NCBI RefSeq assembly: GCF_900091415.1
Contig: NZ_FMHU01000001.1
Location: forward strand, 310,001-374,000
Length of the DNA stretch: 64,000 bases
Origin: Micromonospora inyonensis
GTDB lineage: Bacteria; Actinomycetota; Actinomycetes; Mycobacteriales; Micromonosporaceae
Direction of reading: 5' to 3'
Below are positions 8,032-18,100 of this stretch, piece by piece. How positions within the stretch are numbered: the first letter of the stretch is position 1; the number at the start of each line of letters is the position of its first letter. A model generated the notes under the pieces. That model had not been told where the DNA came from. It worked only from the letters and a program-made list of their open reading frames with translations, and did no database searches. A program made the translations under genes and the position numbers.

Positions 8032-9614
8032 TCACCGCGCGTCGCGCGCGGGCTCGCCCGGGGAGTCACCCGGCTCCTCCGGTGCCAACGGCAGCCGTAC
8101 CCGGAAGGTCGCCCCACCACCCGGGGTGGAGTCCACCTCGACGGTGCCCTGGTGGACGGCGACCAGGGCGGCGACGATGGCCAGTCCCAGCCCTGTCCCG
8201 TTGGCCCCACCGGCCCGTCGGCTCCGCGCGGCGTCGGCCCGGTAGAACCGCTCGAAGACCCGTTCGGCCTGCTCCTCGGAGAGCCCCGGCCCGGTGTCTG
8301 CCACCTCCACCACGGCCATCGCCTCCTCGGCCCGCAGCCGCAGGGTCACCGAGGCGTCCGGCGGGGTGTGGGTCAACGCGTTGGTCATCAGGTTGCCGAT
8401 GACCTGCCGCAGCCGGGCGTCGTCCCCCGGACGACCAGCGGCCCGGAGTTCGGGCCGATGTCCAGGCCGATCCGGCGGTCCGGGGCGACCACCCGGGCGG
8501 CCTGGACCGCGTCGGCGGCGAGCACCGGCAGCTCGACCGGGGCCAGCGAGAGCGGCCGTTCCCGGTCCAGACGGGCCAGCAGCAGCAGGTCCTCCACGAG
8601 CAGCCCCATCCGGGCGGCCTCGTCCTCGATCCGGCGCAGCAGGCCGGCGGTCTCCTCCGGCTCCCGGGCCGCGCCCTGCCGGTACAGCTCGGCGAAGCCC
8701 CGGATGGTGGTCAGCGGAGTGCGCAGCTCGTGCGACGCGTCCGCGACGAACTGCCGCATCCGCTCCTCGGAACGGATCGCCCGGGCCTCGGACGCCCGGG
8801 CCGCCTCGGCGGCGTCCCGGGCCGCGGCCTCCGCCCACCGCGCCGACGCCTCGGACGCGGCACGGGCGGTGAAGGCCGCCTCGATCTGGGTGAGCATCGA
8901 GTTCAGCGCCCGGGAGAGCCGGCCCAGTTCGGAGGTGGGGCACTCGTTGCCCTGTTCCGGGTCGGGCACCCTTCGGGTCAGGTCGCCACCGGCGATCGCG
9001 GCGGCCGTCCGCTCGATGTCGACCAGCGGTTTCAGGCTGGTCCGCACGATCGCCGCGCCGATCGAGGCGAGCAGGATCAGCACCGCGCCGCCGACCAGCA
9101 GGTCTATCCAGACGAGTTGCTTGACCGCCCGGTCGACGTCGGTGAGGTGCTGCCCGATGGCGAGCACCGGGCCGTCGGGGAGCTGGATGTAGAGCACCCG
9201 CCAGCGGACTCCGCCGTCCTGGGAAGGCACCGTGGACGGCTCACCGACGCGCTCCTGTGCCTCGGCGAAGGTGTCCGACAACACGGGCAGGTCCGCAGGG
9301 TCCAGGTTCCTGGTGTCGTACTTCACCGAACCGACCCCGTTGGCGCCGATCACCGCGACCATGTAGTCGGTCGGGAGGTCCGTTTGCTGTGGGTTCCCCT
9401 CGAACAACAGGCGACTGACCGCCCCCCGGATGGATGCCTCGTTGCTACGCAGCTCCGCGTCCACCTGGTCGACCAGGTAGCTGCGGAGGAAGAAGGTGGT
9501 CAGCGAACTGATCACGACGAGGGCGGCGGCGACCAGGGCGAGTACGGCCGTGACCAGCTTGACCCGGAGCGGTACCGCCCGCAGTCGCCCCTTCGCCTGG
9601 TCGACGGCGTTCAC
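8032..9614 (-). pseudogene. Sensor histidine kinase, split by a single-base change in a C run
   Basis: Together the two frames give a normal about 527-residue kinase: TM1 near residues 20-40 (LVTAVLALVAAALVVISSL), an extracytoplasmic sensor of about 130 residues, TM2 (LLVGGAVLILLASIG), a HAMP segment, the HisKA motif FVADASHELRTPLTTIRG, and HATPase N, D, G boxes (NLMTNALTHTPP, VADTGPGLS, GTGLGLAIV). The frame from 9614 stops just before the N box; adding one C to the C5 run at 8424-8428 reads through to the stop at 8032-8034. The start GTG overlaps the regulator stop (GTGA), so the two are translationally coupled. Either a recent knockout or, more likely, a base-count error. Confidence 0.8.
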
Positions 9615-10312
9615 GCCGCCGGCTTGCGCAGCACGTAGCCGACCCCGCGGAGGGTGTGGATCAGACGGGGCTGGGTGTTGTCCACCTTCCGGCGCAGGTA
9701 CGAGATGTACGACTCGACGATGTTGTCGTCGCCCCGGAAGTCGTAGTTCCAGACGTGGTCGAGGATCTGCGCCTTGGACAGCACCCGGTTGGCGTTGAGC
9801 ATCAGGTAGCGCAGCAGCTTGAACTCGGTCGGCGAGAGCTGCACCCGCTGCCCGGCGCGGTGCACCTCGTGGGTCTCCTCGTCCAGTTCCAGGTCGGCGA
9901 AGGTGAGCCGGGACGGCGAGTGCTCCCCGGTGACCGTGCGCCGCAGCACCGCCCGGATCCGGGCGGTCAGCTCCTCCAGGCTGAACGGCTTGGTGACGTA
10001 GTCGTCGCCGCCCAGGGTCAGGCCCCGGATCTTGTCGTCGGTGGCGTCCCGCGCGGTCAGGAAGACCACCGGTGTCCGGGTACCGCCCTCGCGGAGCATC
10101 CGGATCACCTCGAAGCCGTCCAGGTCGGGCAGCATCACGTCGAGGACGACCAGGTCGGGGCGATGATCCTTGGCGGCGCTCAACGCCGCGCTGCCGCTGG
10201 TCGCCGTCGCCACGTCGAAGCCGGCGAAACGCAGGCTCGCGGAGAGGAGTTCGAGGATGTTCGGGTCGTCCTCGACGACGAGCAGTCGCGCCTCGGTCTG
10301 GGTAGGGGCCAT
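9611..10312 (-). CDS. OmpR/PhoB-class response regulator
   Basis: 233 residues. Receiver domain 8-125 with the acidic pocket E14/D15, phosphoacceptor Asp58 (LVVLDVMLPD), Thr in FLTARDA and Lys in YVTKPF; winged-helix DNA-binding domain 135-232 with SPTEFKLLRYLM and a YISYLRRKVD recognition helix. The C-terminal domain reads most like the TrcR/TcrX group, while the gene order regulator-kinase-protease resembles mprAB-pepD. It is probably activated by the adjacent kinase and may control its own operon and the protease through the TTCAGG-type repeats. Confidence 0.92.
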   Translation of the reverse strand: MAPTQTEARLLVVEDDPNILELLSASLRFAGFDVATATSGSAALSAAKDHRPDLVVLDVMLPDLDGFEVIRMLREGGTRTPVVFLTARDATDDKIRGLTLGGDDYVTKPFSLEELTARIRAVLRRTVTGEHSPSRLTFADLELDEETHEVHRAGQRVQLSPTEFKLLRYLMLNANRVLSKAQILDHVWNYDFRGDDNIVESYISYLRRKVDNTQPRLIHTLRGVGYVLRKPAA

Positions 10313-10355
10313 GTGGCCATCATCCGCGACGCCGCTGCGCCCGGGCTGGACGCTT

Positions 10356-10372
10356 GCTGCAAAAAACCTGAA
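10356..10372 (-). promoter_or_regulatory. Possible autoregulatory repeat upstream of the response regulator
   Basis: GCTGCA (10356-10361) and CCTGAA (10367-10372) are 11 bp apart, a weaker version of the perfect CCTGAA pair found upstream of the HtrA-like gene, at a similar distance (44-60 nt) from the start codon. An A6 run lies between them. Confidence 0.4.
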
Positions 10373-10399
10373 AGCCCCGGCGGCCCGGTCAAACCGGAC

Positions 10400-11251
10400 T
10401 CAGGTACCACTCTTCCACACCGGCATCAGCCGTAGCGCGGACTCCGCCGTCCGGGCCAGGCCACGCCGGTCCGCCCCGGGCGCGGGGTGCAGCGCCGCGC
10501 CGACGGTCACCGACACCACCAGGTCCCGGGTGGCGAGCACCCGCCGTACCGAGCGCCAGAGGTTCTCCTCGCCGAGGAAGGCCGGGGCGGTGGTGTCGAC
10601 GCCGGTCGAGGCGCAGCGGTAGCCGATCCGGACCGGCACGACCAGCGCGCCGGTGTCGACCGCCGCCTGGAACACGGCCGGCCGGAAACCCGGCCGGGGC
10701 CGGACGTGGACCGGGTCGACCGTACCGCACCAGGTGGTCCCCTCCGGGTAGACCGCGACCTGCCGGCCCGAGCGGAGCAGGTCGGCCACCCGGCGCACGG
10801 TCGCCGGCAGCGCCCGGGGGCGCGAGCGGTCGACGAAGACCGTGCCGGCTCCCCGGGCGAGCAGGCCGACCAGGGGCCAGGCCCGCACCTCCCGCTTGGC
10901 CAGCATCCGGGCCGGGGCGACCGCGAGCAGCGCCACCACGTCCAGCCAGGAGACGTGGTTGGCGACCAGCAGTGCCCGGCCACGCGGCGGCCGGCCCCGG
11001 ACCACCAGCCGCACGCCGAACGCCCGCGCCGTGCCACGCGCCCAGACCCGGCACGCGGCCCGTCGGGCGGGCGCGGGCAGCAGCGGCAGCGCGCCGGCCA
11101 GCGCGGCTCCGGCCAGCAGCATTCCGAGTACGGCCAGCAGCCGGGTCGCCCGCCGGCCGACCGGTACGGCCGGCAGGTGACCGTCGACCGGCAGGCAGTC
11201 CGCGCCACACGCGGAGAGCGGACGCCACAGGTCGTACCCGACGGTGCTCAC
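10400..11251 (-). CDS. PlsC-family O-acyltransferase, probably OlsA-like
   Basis: 283-residue 1-acyl-glycerol-3-phosphate acyltransferase-type protein. An N-terminal hydrophobic segment (about 32-60) anchors it to the membrane; the catalytic HX4D motif is NHVSWLD and the phosphate-binding motif is VAVYPEGTTW. The GTG start overlaps the stop of the upstream gene (GTGA), so it is translated together with an N-acyltransferase-like protein of the OlsB type. That pairing suggests it adds the second acyl chain to lyso-ornithine lipid rather than acting in general phospholipid synthesis. The substrate is inferred from the neighbour only. Confidence 0.82.
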   Translation of the reverse strand: MSTVGYDLWRPLSACGADCLPVDGHLPAVPVGRRATRLLAVLGMLLAGAALAGALPLLPAPARRAACRVWARGTARAFGVRLVVRGRPPRGRALLVANHVSWLDVVALLAVAPARMLAKREVRAWPLVGLLARGAGTVFVDRSRPRALPATVRRVADLLRSGRQVAVYPEGTTWCGTVDPVHVRPRPGFRPAVFQAAVDTGALVVPVRIGYRCASTGVDTTAPAFLGEENLWRSVRRVLATRDLVVSVTVGAALHPAPGADRRGLARTAESALRLMPVWKSGT

Positions 11252-12120
11252 GCCGTCGCCCCGGCCCTGCGGGACACGGCCGGGGCGGTCGCCGGCTCGC
11301 CGAGGAAGTGCCGCAGGTAGCGCGGGTTCATCCGGTCCAGGCTGAGCAGCACGTAGAAGTCGGCCACCGCGAAGTCCGGGTCGTAGGCGGGCTCGCCACA
11401 GACCCACGCGCCCAGCCGCAGGTACCCGCGCAGCAGGGGCGGCAGCTCCGTCCGCCCGGTGTCGTCGGTCGCCGGCCCCGGGCGGGCGGCGGTCCCGGGA
11501 TCGGGCGCGACGGTCGCCGGGCCTTCAGCGGCGGGCGTCGACGGCTGGGCAGCCGCCTCGGCGAACCAGGGGCGGTGCGGCCGGACCCGCAGGAGCGGAG
11601 GCGCGAGGTGCCCGGCCCGCACCCGCTCCCACACCCCGGCGGCGGTACGCCCGCCGTCGGCCACCGGCACCGAGGCGCAGCCGCCCAGCCAGCGGCGTCC
11701 CCGCAGGTGCAGGTAGCGGGCGATGCCGGCCCACATCAGGTTGATCACCGCACCGGAGCGGTGGTCCGGGTGCACGCAGGAGCGGCCCACCTCGACCAGG
11801 TCGTCGCGGAGCGGGTCGAGGGCGGTCAGGTCGAACTCCTGCTCGGCGTACCGGCGGTCGGTGCGACCCGGCGGCAGCAGCCGGTACGTGCCGACCACCG
11901 CCCCGGTCCGCTCCTGCCGGACGATCAGGTGGTCGCACCAGGGGTCGAGGTCGTCGGCGTCCAGACCGGCGGTGCCGGGGCGCAGGGTGGCACCGAGTTC
12001 GGTGCCGAACACCTCGTGCCGCAGCCGCTGGGCGGCCGCCACCTCGGCCGGGTCGTCGGCGATGTGCAGGGTGTATCGGCTGGTCGTCAAGGGGGTGCCA
12101 GCGGGGTGCGGAACGGCCAT
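11248..12120 (-). CDS. GNAT-fold ornithine-acyl-ACP N-acyltransferase-like (OlsB-like)
   Basis: 290 residues of the hemolysin/OlsB acyltransferase family. Recognisable parts are RLRHEVFGTELGA, WCDHLIVRQ, VGTYRLLPP, EVGRSCVHPDHRSGAVINLMW and the C-terminal PPLLRGYLRLGAWVCGEPAYD-like segment, split only by a Pro/Ala-rich insert (about 190-220). The family transfers a 3-hydroxyacyl group to the amino group of ornithine, giving lyso-ornithine lipid. The start is taken as ATG at 12120; no clear ribosome-binding site is present. The 4-nt overlap with the PlsC gene makes a two-gene olsB-olsA-like unit. Confidence 0.75.
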   Translation of the reverse strand: MAVPHPAGTPLTTSRYTLHIADDPAEVAAAQRLRHEVFGTELGATLRPGTAGLDADDLDPWCDHLIVRQERTGAVVGTYRLLPPGRTDRRYAEQEFDLTALDPLRDDLVEVGRSCVHPDHRSGAVINLMWAGIARYLHLRGRRWLGGCASVPVADGGRTAAGVWERVRAGHLAPPLLRVRPHRPWFAEAAAQPSTPAAEGPATVAPDPGTAARPGPATDDTGRTELPPLLRGYLRLGAWVCGEPAYDPDFAVADFYVLLSLDRMNPRYLRHFLGEPATAPAVSRRAGATA

Positions 12121-12283
12121 GAGCACTGTGTAGGCGACCGGGGTTGCCGGGTACCGGGTCGGCGGGTGTCGATCCGGTGAACGCCTGGCGCCGACGGTGG
12201 CCTGTCGGCGGGCCCGGGGACGTGGCAGGCTGCCCTTCTGGCCCGGCACCGCCGCCGGGCGGTGGCGACGGAGGACCTACCGG

Positions 12284-12982
12284 ATGATCATCGAGGCGCG
12301 TTACAACGGGCCACCCGGCTCCGGCAACGGCGGCTGGAGCGCCGGGGTCTTCGCCACCGCGGTCGGCGGGGACGCCGGAGCCGTTGTCGGCACCCCGGGG
12401 GCGGTCGAGGTGACCCTGCGCCGGCCTCCGCCGCTGGGGGTGCCGCTGCGCGCGGTGCCCTCCGCCGACCAGCCCGGCCGGCACGAGGTCCACGACCCGG
12501 ACGGGACCGTGGTCGCCCAGGTGGCGCGGGTGGCGGAGTTCGCCCCGACCGTGCCGGCGGTGGACCTGACCACCGCGCGGACCGCCTCCGCCGACTATCC
12601 CGGCTTCACCGGTCACCCCTTCCCCGGCTGCTACGTCTGCGGCCCGGAGCACGCCGACGGTCTGCGGATCTTCCCCGGCCGGCTCCCCGACGGCCGGACG
12701 GCGGCCCCGTTCCGGGTGCCGGCCGAGGTCCGCCCGGAGACCGTCTGGGCGGCGCTGGACTGCCCCGGTGGCTGGGCGGTGATCGCCCCCGGCCGCCCGT
12801 ACGTGCTCGGCCGGATCGCGGTGCGCGTGGTGGCGCTGCCCCGACCGGGCGACGAGTGCGTGGTGACCGGTGCGGCGACCGGCGGAGAGGGACGCAAGGC
12901 GCTGGTGCACTCCAGCCTGTACGCCCCCGACGGCACCCTCCTGGCCCACGCCCGCGCCACCTGGATCGCCACGGTGACCTGA
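12284..12982 (+). CDS. Hotdog-fold thioesterase-like protein, conserved, function unknown
   Basis: 232 residues. The N-terminal half (GNGGWSAGVFATAVGG) and the second half (CLGG-like WAALDCPGGWAV, then RIAVRVVALPRPGDECVV) look like two hotdog folds in one chain, as in acyl-CoA thioesterases and MaoC-like proteins. A central Cys pair (GCYVCGPEHADGL) is unusual and could bind a metal or be redox active. GGAGG about 12 nt upstream supports the ATG at 12284. It stands alone, divergent from the OlsB-like gene. No substrate can be assigned. Confidence 0.65.
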   Translation: MIIEARYNGPPGSGNGGWSAGVFATAVGGDAGAVVGTPGAVEVTLRRPPPLGVPLRAVPSADQPGRHEVHDPDGTVVAQVARVAEFAPTVPAVDLTTARTASADYPGFTGHPFPGCYVCGPEHADGLRIFPGRLPDGRTAAPFRVPAEVRPETVWAALDCPGGWAVIAPGRPYVLGRIAVRVVALPRPGDECVVTGAATGGEGRKALVHSSLYAPDGTLLAHARATWIATVT

Positions 12983-13130
12983 CGGACACCGAGGGTGATG
13001 TTCTCGTTCTCCGGTAGGACCCGCTCCTGCCTGAGGTGGAGACGCATCTCGGAGCGCAGCGTTATTGACCTGGACCGGCCCAGCCGTCACGCTGTGTGAC
13101 GGCGCTTCTCGGCGCCAGGGGAGGAGAAAG

Positions 13131-14066
13131 ATGTCTGACGGGCAGCGGAGCCCCGCCGACCAGGGTCGGATCGTGGTGTCCGGCCTGACCAAGCAGTACC
13201 GCACCGTGCGAGCGGTCGACAACCTGTCGTTCACCGTGCAGCCGGGGAGAGTCACCGGCTTCCTCGGGCCGAACGGGGCGGGTAAGACCACCACGTTGCG
13301 GATGCTGCTGAACCTGGTCACCCCGACCTCGGGGACGGCCACCATCAGCGGGGCGCGCTACGCCGACCTGGCGCAACCGCTCCGGCACGTCGGGGCGGTC
13401 CTGGAGGCGTCCAGCGCCCACAAGGGGCGTACCGGGGTCAACCACCTCCGGGTGATCTGCGCGGCGGCCGGCCTGCCGATGCAGCGGGCCGACGAGGCGC
13501 TGGCCATGGTCGGCCTGACACCGGCGGCGAAGCGCAAGTTCAAGGGCTACTCGCTCGGCATGAAGCAGCGGCTCGGCATCGCCGCGGCGATGCTGGGCGA
13601 CCCACGGGTGCTGGTCCTGGACGAGCCGGCGAACGGCCTCGACCCGGAGGGGATCCGCTGGATGCGGGGCTTCCTCAAGGGCCTGGCCCACCAGGGGAAG
13701 ACGGTGCTGGTCTCCAGCCACCTGCTCTCCGAGATGCAGCTGCTCGCCGACGACGTGGTGATCATCGCCGCCGGTCGGCTGGTGCGGCAGGGGCCGGTCG
13801 AGGAGGTCCTCGGGTCGATGACCCAGGGTGCGCGGGTGCGGGTACGGACCCCGCAGTCCGAGGCGCTGGTCTCGGCGCTGGCTGAGCTCTCCGCCACCGT
13901 CGAGCCGGACGAGCACGGCGCGCTCCTGGTCACCGGGGTGGACGCGGCGGCGGTCGGTCGGGCCGCGCTGGCCGCCGGGATCGAACTGCACGAACTGACC
14001 CCGGAACGACCCGACCTGGAACGGGTCTTCCTGGACCTGACGGCCGGAAAGGCGGACATCCGATGA
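13131..14066 (+). CDS. ABC transporter ATP-binding protein
   Basis: 311 residues. Walker A GPNGAGKTT, signature YSLGMKQRLGIA, Walker B VLVLDEPANGLD and the switch His in SSHLLSEM are all intact. The C-terminal about 90 residues resemble DrrA/BcrA-type exporters. GAGGAG at 13121 gives a strong ribosome-binding site. The stop overlaps the start of the permease gene (ATGA), so the two form an exporter of the ABC-2 type. The substrate (lipid, peptide or drug) is not evident. Confidence 0.92.
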   Translation: MSDGQRSPADQGRIVVSGLTKQYRTVRAVDNLSFTVQPGRVTGFLGPNGAGKTTTLRMLLNLVTPTSGTATISGARYADLAQPLRHVGAVLEASSAHKGRTGVNHLRVICAAAGLPMQRADEALAMVGLTPAAKRKFKGYSLGMKQRLGIAAAMLGDPRVLVLDEPANGLDPEGIRWMRGFLKGLAHQGKTVLVSSHLLSEMQLLADDVVIIAAGRLVRQGPVEEVLGSMTQGARVRVRTPQSEALVSALAELSATVEPDEHGALLVTGVDAAAVGRAALAAGIELHELTPERPDLERVFLDLTAGKADIR

Positions 14067-14890
14067 TGAACCTGGTCCGCTCCGAACTGCTCAAGATCCG
14101 GACCACCAGCACCTGGTGGCTGCTGGCGATCGGGGCCTTCGTCGCGACGGCGATCGCGTTCGCGTTCAACGCCTGGATCACCCACGTCTCGCTCACCGGG
14201 GACCCGGCCGACCTCGGCATCTCCCCGGAGGAGGCGGCGGCCCAGGCCGACGCGGCCGGACAGGCGGCGAACCTCTACACCTCGGGGCAGTTCTTCGGCC
14301 TGCTCCTGGTGATGCTGATCGGCATCCTGATGGTGACCAACGAGTTCTTCCACCAGACGGCCACCACCACCTTCCTCTGCACGCCCCGACGCACCTCGGT
14401 GATCGCGAGCAAGCTGATCGCGGCGTCCCTGATGGGCTTCGTGTTCTGGCTGGTCACCACCGTGATCGCCCTGGCCGCTGGCGTGATCTTCATGTCCGTC
14501 AACGACTTCGGCACCCAGCTCGGCGAGTGGGAGGTCCACCGGGCCCTGCTGCTCAACCTGCTGGCGTACGCGATCTGGACGATCCTCGGCGTGGGGCTCG
14601 GCACGCTGATCACCAACCAGCTCGGTGCGGTGATCACCGCCTCGGTGGTCTACCTGGTCGGCACCCAGGTCGTGGGGCTGCTCTTCCTGCTCCTGTCCAA
14701 CCTGCTGGACTCCGAGGCCATCCTGGAGTGGCAGGTGGTCTGGCCGGCGATCGCCTCTTCGGTCATGATCAGCGGCATCGACTCGCCGATGCTGCCGCCG
14801 TGGTGGACGGGCGCACTGGTGCTGGTCGCGTACGCGATCGTCTCCGGCCTGGCCGGCATCCTGATCACCCGTCGTCGGGACATCTCCTGA
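14063..14890 (+). CDS. ABC-2 type permease
   Basis: 275 residues with six predicted membrane helices: about 18-38, 74-94, 118-145, 165-185, 195-220 and 245-265. The N-terminal LVRSELLKIRTTSTWW amphipathic helix and the central TNEFFHQTATTTFL-like loop are usual for ABC-2 permeases paired with a single ATPase. Translation is coupled to the ATPase by a 4-nt overlap. The pair probably dimerises to make a complete exporter. Confidence 0.9.
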   Translation: MMNLVRSELLKIRTTSTWWLLAIGAFVATAIAFAFNAWITHVSLTGDPADLGISPEEAAAQADAAGQAANLYTSGQFFGLLLVMLIGILMVTNEFFHQTATTTFLCTPRRTSVIASKLIAASLMGFVFWLVTTVIALAAGVIFMSVNDFGTQLGEWEVHRALLLNLLAYAIWTILGVGLGTLITNQLGAVITASVVYLVGTQVVGLLFLLLSNLLDSEAILEWQVVWPAIASSVMISGIDSPMLPPWWTGALVLVAYAIVSGLAGILITRRRDIS

Positions 14891-14914
14891 CGCCGGGTCG
14901 CTGGCGGAACGGGT

Positions 14915-14939
14915 GGGGGTGGCACGTCGTGCCGCCCCC
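14915..14939 (+). terminator. Hairpin after the ABC exporter operon
   Basis: GGGGG-T-GGCAC (14915-14925) pairs with GTGCC-G-CCCCC (14929-14939) around a 3-nt loop, 24 nt after the permease stop codon. No U-tract. It separates the exporter operon from kgd. Confidence 0.65.
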
Positions 14940-15143
14940 ACCTGGGGAGACCGCCTAGCAAGGAGGCGACGCCGTACGCGCCAGTTGGTGAATTTCTGGC
15001 ATCTTCTGTGAAACGCAACACGGGCCGGAGGCGGAAATGCGTCCGGCACCCGCACGGCGTAGCCTGGGAGCCGTCCGTCCGCTGGGGGACTGCCCGCGGA
15101 CGCCGCGAGACACCAACCCGCGTGAAAGAGGCGATTACCGGCC

Positions 15144-18100
15144 GTGTCGACCCAGCAGACTTCGCAGGAGAACCCACTGGCGGGTTTCGGCCCTAACGAG
15201 TGGATCGTCGAGGAGATGTACCAGCGCTACCTCGCCGATCCCAACAGCGTCGATTCGGCCTGGCACGACTTCTTCGCCGACTACCGACCCGGTCCGGGCG
15301 CCGGCACCCCGGCGACGGCGCCGAAGAAGACGCCGCCCGCCGCCACGGCGGAGCCGGCCGGGCAGCAGGAACCCGCCGCCGCCGTCGCCCAGCCCGACGG
15401 TGACCGCCCGGCCGCCGGGCAGCCGGAGAACGGCCGGACGGCCGCGCCGCAGGCGAAGGCCGCCGCCGCGCCGGCTCCGGCCAGGCCCGCCCCGGAGAAG
15501 GCCGCCCCGGCCAAGCCGGCCACCAAGGCCGCGCCCGCCAAGGCCGCCGCCGCACCGTCGCCGGGTGGCCCCCGCACCACCCCGCTGCGCGGCGTGGCCG
15601 CGCGCATCGTCCAGAACATGGACGCCTCGCTGAACGTGCCGACCGCGACGAGCGTCCGGGCCGTGCCGGCGAAGCTCCTGGTGGACAACCGCATCGTGAT
15701 CAACAACCACCTGGCCCGGGGCCGGGGTGGCAAGGTCAGCTTCACGCACCTGATCGGGTACGCGATGGTCCGGGCGCTGGTCCAGCACCCGGAGATGAAC
15801 AACTCCTTCGCCGAGGTCGACGGCAAGCCGGCGATGGTCACGCCCGAGCACGTCAACCTCGGCATCGCGATCGACCTGACCAAGCCGGACGGCACCCGCA
15901 ACCTGGTGGTCCCCTCCATCAAGGCCTGCGAGCAGATGGACTTCCGGCAGTTCTGGCAGGCGTACGAGGACGTGGTCCGGCGCGCCCGCCGCAACGAGCT
16001 GACCATGGACGACTACGCCGGCACCACGATCTCGCTGACCAACCCGGGCGGCATCGGCACGGTGCACTCGATGCCGCGACTGATGACCGGGCAGAGCGCG
16101 ATCATCGGCGTCGGCGCGATGGAGTACCCGGCGCCGTACCAGGGCATGAGCGAGGTCACCCTGGCCGAGCTGGCGGTCAGCAAGGTCATCACGCTGACCA
16201 GCACGTACGACCACCGGATCATCCAGGGCGCGCAGTCCGGCGAGTTCCTCAAGGTCATGCACGAGCTGCTGCTGGGCGAGCACGGCTTCTACGACCAGAT
16301 CTTCACCTCGCTGCGCATTCCGTACGAGCCGGTGCGCTGGGTGCGCGACGTCGCGGTGAACAACGAGGGCCAGATCAACAAGACCGCCCGCGTGCACGAG
16401 TTGATCCACGCGTACCGGGTGCGCGGCCACCTGATGGCCGACACCGACCCGCTGGAGTTCAAGATCCGCAAGCACCCCGACCTGGACGTGCTCCAGCACG
16501 GGCTGACCCTGTGGGACCTGGACCGCGAGTTCCCGGTCAACGGCTTCGCCGGCCGGCAGCGGATGAAGCTGCGCGAGATCCTCGGCGTGCTGCGGGACTC
16601 CTACTGCCGCCGGGTCGGCGTGGAGTACATGCACATCCAGGACCCGGAGGAGCGGCGCTGGATCCAGGAGCGGATCGAGCGCCAGTACGAGAAGCCGACC
16701 GCCGACGAGCAGAAGCACGTACTCAACCGGCTCAACGCGGCCGAGGCGTTCGAGACCTTCCTCCAGACCAAGTACGTCGGGCAGAAGCGCTTCTCGCTGG
16801 AGGGCGGCGAGTCGCTGATCCCGCTCCTCGGCGAGGTGCTGGAGTCCTCCGCCGAGGCGGGCCTGGACGAGGTCGTCATCGGCATGGCCCACCGGGGCCG
16901 GCTGAACGTGCTGGCCAACATCGTCGGCAAGCCGTACGAGAAGATCTTCTCGGAGTTCGAGGGGCACCTCGACCCGCGCTCGACCCAGGGCTCCGGTGAC
17001 GTCAAGTACCACCTCGGCCAGAACGGCAAGTTCACCACCCCGGACGGCGAACACTCGGTCAAGGTCTCGGTGGTGGCGAACCCGTCGCACCTGGAGGCGG
17101 TCGACCCGGTGCTGGAGGGCATCGTCCGGGCCAAGCAGGACCGGATCGACCTGAAGCTGGAGGGCTACACCGTGCTGCCGCTGGCGGTGCACGGTGACGC
17201 CGCCTTCGCCGGCCAGGGTGTGGTCGCCGAGACGCTCAACCTCTCCCAGCTGCGCGGCTACCGCACCGGTGGCACCGTGCACGTGGTGGTCAACAACCAG
17301 GTCGGCTTCACCACCGCCCCGGAGTACTCGCGGTCGAGCCTCTACAGCACCGACGTGGCCCGGATGATCCAGGCGCCGATCTTCCACGTCAACGGCGACG
17401 ACCCCGAGGCCGTGGTCCGGGTCGCCCGGCTGGCCTTCGAGTACCGCCAGGCGTTCAACAAGGACGTCGTCATCGACATGGTCTGCTACCGGCGGCGCGG
17501 GCACAACGAGGGCGACGACCCGTCGATGTCCAACCCCCAGATGTACAAGATCATTGACCCGAAGCGCTCGGTGCGGAAGCTCTACACCGAGGAGCTGATC
17601 GGTCGGGGCGACATCACCGTGGAGGACGCGGAGGAGCTGCTCCGCGACTACCAGGCCCAGCTGGAGCGGGTCTTCAAGGCCACCCGGGACGCCGCGTCGA
17701 CCCCGAAGCAGCACGCCCGGCCGCGCCGCGAGGACGAGCCGGAGCCGCAGGTGCAGACCGCCACCGACGCCGCCGTGGTCAAGGCGGTCGGGGACGCGCA
17801 CGTCAACCTCCCCGAGGGCTTCACCCCGCACAAGCGGATCCAGCAACTGCTCGACCGGCGGGCGAAGATGTCCGTCGAGGGCGGCATCGACTGGGGCTTC
17901 GGCGAGATCGTCGCCTTCGGCGCGCTGCTGCACGACGGGGTCACCGTCCGGCTCGCCGGCCAGGACTCCCGCCGGGGCACCTTCGTGCAGCGGCACGCGG
18001 CGGTCGTCGACGCGAAGACCGGCGACGACTACCTTCCCCTGAAGTCGCTCACCGCCGACGGCGAGCGATCCCGCTTCTTCGTGCACGACTCGCTGCTCAG

